Positions 5,622-8,709 of a stretch of DNA of 8,709 nucleotides are shown one piece after another. The position numbers were made by a program, and so were the translations under genes. The DNA lies in NCBI GenBank assembly GCA_023428365.1, contig JAEYYQ010000395.1, positions 1 through 8,709 of the forward strand. The letters are read 5' to 3'. Positions within the stretch are counted from its first letter, which is position 1; each line of letters opens with the position of its first letter. A model generated the notes under the pieces. That model saw only the letters and a list, made by a program, of their open reading frames with translations, was not told the origin of the DNA and ran no database searches. Source of the DNA: Pseudomonadota bacterium. Lineage in GTDB: Bacteria; Pseudomonadota; Alphaproteobacteria; Rhizobiales; Hyphomicrobiaceae.

Positions 5622-7706
5622 ATGCAGCATATGCCCAATACCGATGCGTCCATGACGCTGCGCTCCTGGCTTGGTGATATTGTCAATTCTGATAATCCCA
5701 CCAGCACATTGCTGGCGATGGCCGTAGGCGTCCTGGCAATTGCGCTCGCACTGATCCATGCGCTTCAATCGCAGTTCTATTTTTTTTCGTCCGGCGAACT
5801 AAAAAATATCCATGTGAATTTGAGCTGCGTGCTCATCTTCATGGTCCTTGCTTTACGCACCCCGCCGGATCAACAGTGGCGTCGCCGCCTCATGGTCGTG
5901 ATGGCATTCCTGGCAGCCATCCCGCTGATCTATATTCAGGCAGAGCACGACGCCATCGTGCATGAGCGCATTCTCTTCCCGAGCGAACTCGACATGTGGA
6001 TCGCGATCCTCATGTTGATCATGGTCTTCATCGCTGCATGGCTTGAGTGGGGGCTGATCATTCCGGCGCTTGGAGCCATCGGCCTCGCCTACGGCTATTT
6101 CGGCTATCTTATTCCGGAAGGATTTTTTTATCACACCGGCATCAGCTTCGACCGGCTGATCTCGTACACCTCAATCCCGTCGTTCAACGGGCTTTTGGGC
6201 GGATTAACTGAGGAATCCGCGCGCACCATCTTCATGTTCATGCTGTTTGCCGGCGTGCTGATTGCAACCGGCGGCGCGGCGCTGATCATGAAATTGTCGT
6301 TCGCAGCCGTCGGTCATCTGCGTGCAGGCCCGGCGCAAATCGCCGTGGTGTCGAGCGCATTGTTCGGCATGATTTCAGGCAGCACGGTTGCAAACGTTGC
6401 AGCGCAAGGTCCGTACACGATCCCGACGATGCGCAAGTGCGGTTTCTCCCGCGAGTTCGCTGGAGCGATCGAGGCGGTATCATCGACAGGCGGACAGATC
6501 ACGCCACCGGTACTTGGGCTAACGGCGTTCCTCATTGTCGGCCTTACCGGCATTCCGTACTACGAGGTCATGATTGCAACGGTTTTTCCAGCTGCAATCT
6601 TTTATTTGTATCTCATGGTCAGCATTCACATTGAAGCGATCCGTAATGGCATCGGGCCCGTTACGGATATGACGCTTGGTGAGAGCTCAGAAATGGATGC
6701 CATGAGCGTTAAGCGGGCCGCTCTGGAGCACATTCATATTATTGGGGCAACCTTTTTTCTCTTTTGGTATCTGTCGGGTGATGCGCCTGCTGGATTGGCC
6801 GCCCTGTATGCCAGCCTTATCATTCTGGCCGGTGAATTCGTAAAGAAGATGCTGAAACATTGGCGGACGCCAATGTTCGCCATTAGCGAATTCGTGCGTG
6901 TTACATGCGTATCGCTCATTGGTGGCGCCAGAAGTGGCGCGCAGGTCGCGATCGTGGTCGCCGTCATCAATGTGATGGTCGAGATGTTCGTCGTGACTGG
7001 CCTCGGTCAGAAGATGTCCCATCTGATGCTGGCCATTGCAGATGGATCGCTTTGGACGCTGCTGATTGTTGCTGCCTTAATGTGTCTAGTCCTCGGCTGT
7101 GGGCTTCCCACGTCTGCGGCTTATATCCTAGTCGCGCTGCTGGGCGCTCCTGCATTGGCCAAGCTCGGTGTTCCTATCCTGTCGGCGCATTTGTTCGTTT
7201 TCTTCTACGCCAATCTCTCGGCCATCACGCCACCGACCGCGCTCGCGGCACTGGTTGCATCGAACATTTCAGGCGGCCGGTTTATGAAGACGTCCATCAT
7301 ATGCGTCTGGCTGGCTCTGCCATGTTTTTTCCTGCCGTTCCTGTTCGTGGCACACCCCGAGATCATCGGGCTCAATACGAACATCTTCGTGCGGTCGGGC
7401 TACGCGCTGCTCGCGCTGATATCGGTGATCACGTCAACGTTCATTATCAGTGGTTACATGTTGGGACCGCTCTACTGGTATGAGCGTATTCTTCTGGCGC
7501 CAGCCGTGGTTTGCTTGCTTGTTCCCGGCTGGACTGCTTCACTGGTCGCATACGGCTTGCTCGTCGCGGTCGGTGCGGTTCAGCTTCTTGGGCCCGCCCG
7601 GCCGCTGATAATCAAGACCTACGCAAAGGACGAGGCACGCCAGTCACTCGGACGGCTCGGCCGTTATTTGGTCAGGCGCGCCGAACAAGGTCAGACCGTA
7701 GATTGA
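5622..7706 (+). CDS. TRAP transporter fused permease (DctQ-DctM fusion)
   Basis: A 694-residue inner-membrane protein with many hydrophobic segments. The N-terminal portion (about residues 28-170) corresponds to the small DctQ-like subunit, and the rest to the large DctM-like channel. Signature segments of the fused family are present: SGSTVANV (252-259), TIPTMRK (266-272), STGGQITPP (288-296), LGCGLPTSAAY (491-501) and SAITPPTALAA (533-543). TRAP systems import organic acids using an ion gradient, normally sodium, and need a periplasmic binding protein; the divergent TAXI gene is the obvious partner. The start is ATG 5622 or ATG 5631; the preceding AAGG is poorly spaced for both and lies in a hairpin. 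The gene contains runs of seven and eight T (about 5780-5787 and 6122-6128) that are unusual against the GC-rich background. The Ntn hydrolase gene begins 18 bases after its stop, so the two are probably one operon. Confidence 0.93.
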   Translation: MQHMPNTDASMTLRSWLGDIVNSDNPTSTLLAMAVGVLAIALALIHALQSQFYFFSSGELKNIHVNLSCVLIFMVLALRTPPDQQWRRRLMVVMAFLAAIPLIYIQAEHDAIVHERILFPSELDMWIAILMLIMVFIAAWLEWGLIIPALGAIGLAYGYFGYLIPEGFFYHTGISFDRLISYTSIPSFNGLLGGLTEESARTIFMFMLFAGVLIATGGAALIMKLSFAAVGHLRAGPAQIAVVSSALFGMISGSTVANVAAQGPYTIPTMRKCGFSREFAGAIEAVSSTGGQITPPVLGLTAFLIVGLTGIPYYEVMIATVFPAAIFYLYLMVSIHIEAIRNGIGPVTDMTLGESSEMDAMSVKRAALEHIHIIGATFFLFWYLSGDAPAGLAALYASLIILAGEFVKKMLKHWRTPMFAISEFVRVTCVSLIGGARSGAQVAIVVAVINVMVEMFVVTGLGQKMSHLMLAIADGSLWTLLIVAALMCLVLGCGLPTSAAYILVALLGAPALAKLGVPILSAHLFVFFYANLSAITPPTALAALVASNISGGRFMKTSIICVWLALPCFFLPFLFVAHPEIIGLNTNIFVRSGYALLALISVITSTFIISGYMLGPLYWYERILLAPAVVCLLVPGWTASLVAYGLLVAVGAVQLLGPARPLIIKTYAKDEARQSLGRLGRYLVRRAEQGQTVD

Positions 7707-7724
7707 CGCACTGAGGCAACGACC

Positions 7725-8709
7725 ATGAACACAGCGAACACCGATTTCGGTATTGCTTCCTATCGTCCAGAGATCACTGGGCAGCGCCATATGGCCGTGG
7801 CTGGCCACTACGGTGCAACGCACGCCGCTTTCAGCATCCTCGAGGCAGGCGGCAATGCCGTCGATGCGGGTGTCGCAGCGGGAATTGCGCTCGGTGTTCT
7901 GCAAAGCGACATCGTCAACGTGGCTGGCGTCGCACCAACACTGATCTATCTCGCAGAGCGCGACGAAGTTGTCTCCATCGCCGGTCTCGGAACATGGCCG
8001 AAAGCGGCATCAGCCGAGTTTTTCCGCAAGAACCACGGTGGGCACATCCCCACTGGGCTCCTGCGCACCGTGGTGCCATCTGCACCGGCGGCGTGGATCG
8101 CCGCTCTCGAAAACTATGGGACAATGTCGTTCTCGGATGTTGCCGCTGCCGCCATCCGTTTCGCGCGGGACGGCTTCGTCATGTATCCGCTGATGGCGGA
8201 AATCATCGCGACCCATGAAGCCGATTACCGCCAATGGTCTTCAAACGCGGAGATCTATCTCCCGAACGGGCGCCCTCCACGTGCTGGCGAACTCTTCGTT
8301 CAGTCGGATCTCGCGCGCAGCCTGCAATACATGTGCGATCAGGAAAAAGCGCATGCGGGCAAAGGCCGGAAGGCCGGCCTCAAAGCAGCACGCGATGCCT
8401 TCTACGCTGGTGATCTGGCGGCGACTTTCGCGGACTACCACGCCAAGAACGGCGGCTGGCTGACGATGGAAGACATGGCTGGTTTCCAGGCCGATATCGA
8501 GAAGCCTGTCAGCATTAGCTACAAAGACTACAGCGTCTTCACGTGCCAGCCCTGGTGTCAGGGCCCGGCCCTGGCGCAAGTTCTCAAGATTGTCGAGGGC
8601 ATCGATGTCAAAAGCCTTGGCCACAACTCGGCCGACTACGCGCACGTGCTGCTCGAAGCCCTGAAGCTGACCTTCGCTGATCGCGAACGCTACTTTGGCG
8701 ACCCCAAGT
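7725..8709 (+). CDS. Gamma-glutamyltransferase-family Ntn hydrolase, partial (3' end outside window)
   Basis: An open frame of 328 codons running off the window, N-terminal half or more of a GGT-like proenzyme. Family segments visible are EAGGNAVDAGVAAGIALGV (40-58), VPSAPAAW (117-124), QGPAL (279-283) and EALKLTFADRERYFGDP (311-327). GGT relatives hydrolyse gamma-glutamyl or other amide bonds after self-cleavage at a Thr, which would lie beyond the window. The glycine-rich GIGGG stretch of classical GGTs is replaced by VNVAGVAP (64-71), and the DGRETAP segment with the substrate-binding Arg by AGLGTWPKAAS (86-96). A different acyl group from gamma-glutamyl is therefore likely, as in GGT-like amidohydrolases such as oxamate amidohydrolase. 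There is no obvious signal peptide, suggesting cytoplasmic action. The ATG at 7725 has TGAGG (7712-7716) eight bases upstream. The 18-base gap to the permease implies co-transcription and a role in processing the imported compound. Confidence 0.88.
   Translation, partial: MNTANTDFGIASYRPEITGQRHMAVAGHYGATHAAFSILEAGGNAVDAGVAAGIALGVLQSDIVNVAGVAPTLIYLAERDEVVSIAGLGTWPKAASAEFFRKNHGGHIPTGLLRTVVPSAPAAWIAALENYGTMSFSDVAAAAIRFARDGFVMYPLMAEIIATHEADYRQWSSNAEIYLPNGRPPRAGELFVQSDLARSLQYMCDQEKAHAGKGRKAGLKAARDAFYAGDLAATFADYHAKNGGWLTMEDMAGFQADIEKPVSISYKDYSVFTCQPWCQGPALAQVLKIVEGIDVKSLGHNSADYAHVLLEALKLTFADRERYFGDPK

Noticed and set aside
5780..6128. Runs of T7-T8 and A6 in the permease as phase-variation tracts
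   Set aside because: The reading frame is intact through them, they encode Phe/Tyr/Lys fitting the membrane protein, and only one run reaches eight bases, so slippage control is not supported.
6905..7483. 192-codon plus-strand frame inside the TRAP permease
   Set aside because: It is an alternative frame of the permease; Arg/Cys/His-rich composition and no signature indicate a shadow.

Overview
The window looks like an alphaproteobacterial chromosome of the Bradyrhizobium/Afipia/Rhodopseudomonas type (Nitrobacteraceae). The reasons are a moderately high GC content, a class II AroA, a neighbouring FYDLN-acid (TIGR02300) protein, and an alphaproteobacterial-style alanine tRNA body. This assignment is by resemblance, not by search.

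Layout: positions 1-1933 look like conserved chromosomal backbone. aroA (shikimate pathway, minus strand, cut at the window edge) is divergent from a small zinc-ribbon/acidic-tail protein of the TIGR02300 family, and a single tRNA gene follows. The tRNA is the most striking item. Its body carries the alanine identity set (G1:C72, G3.U70, G20, A73), but its anticodon is GGG, which reads proline codons CCC/CCU. A GC-rich hairpin follows the tRNA, and then come two degenerate copies of the tRNA 3' end within about 130 bases. About 350 bases here contain no convincing gene.

Positions 2287-8709 look like accessory metabolic content: a metallo-beta-lactamase-fold hydrolase, a Gfo/Idh/MocA-type oxidoreductase with a Gal80-like active site (EWP in place of EKP), a TAXI-type TRAP substrate-binding protein on the minus strand, a divergently transcribed fused TRAP permease, and the start of a divergent gamma-glutamyltransferase-family Ntn hydrolase that runs off the right edge. 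Together they suggest capture of an organic acid or amide in the periplasm, sodium-coupled import through the TRAP permease, and processing by an amidohydrolase, a hydrolase and an NAD(P)-dependent enzyme. The substrate cannot be read from the sequence.

Regulatory signals: divergent TTGACA-type promoters lie between aroA and the FYDLN gene, the one facing the FYDLN gene carrying a perfect palindrome. A candidate promoter for the TAXI gene overlaps two near-identical 11-bp boxes in the 160-bp divergent region. A strong hairpin lies between the converging oxidoreductase and TAXI genes. No transposase, integrase, CRISPR array or rRNA was seen.
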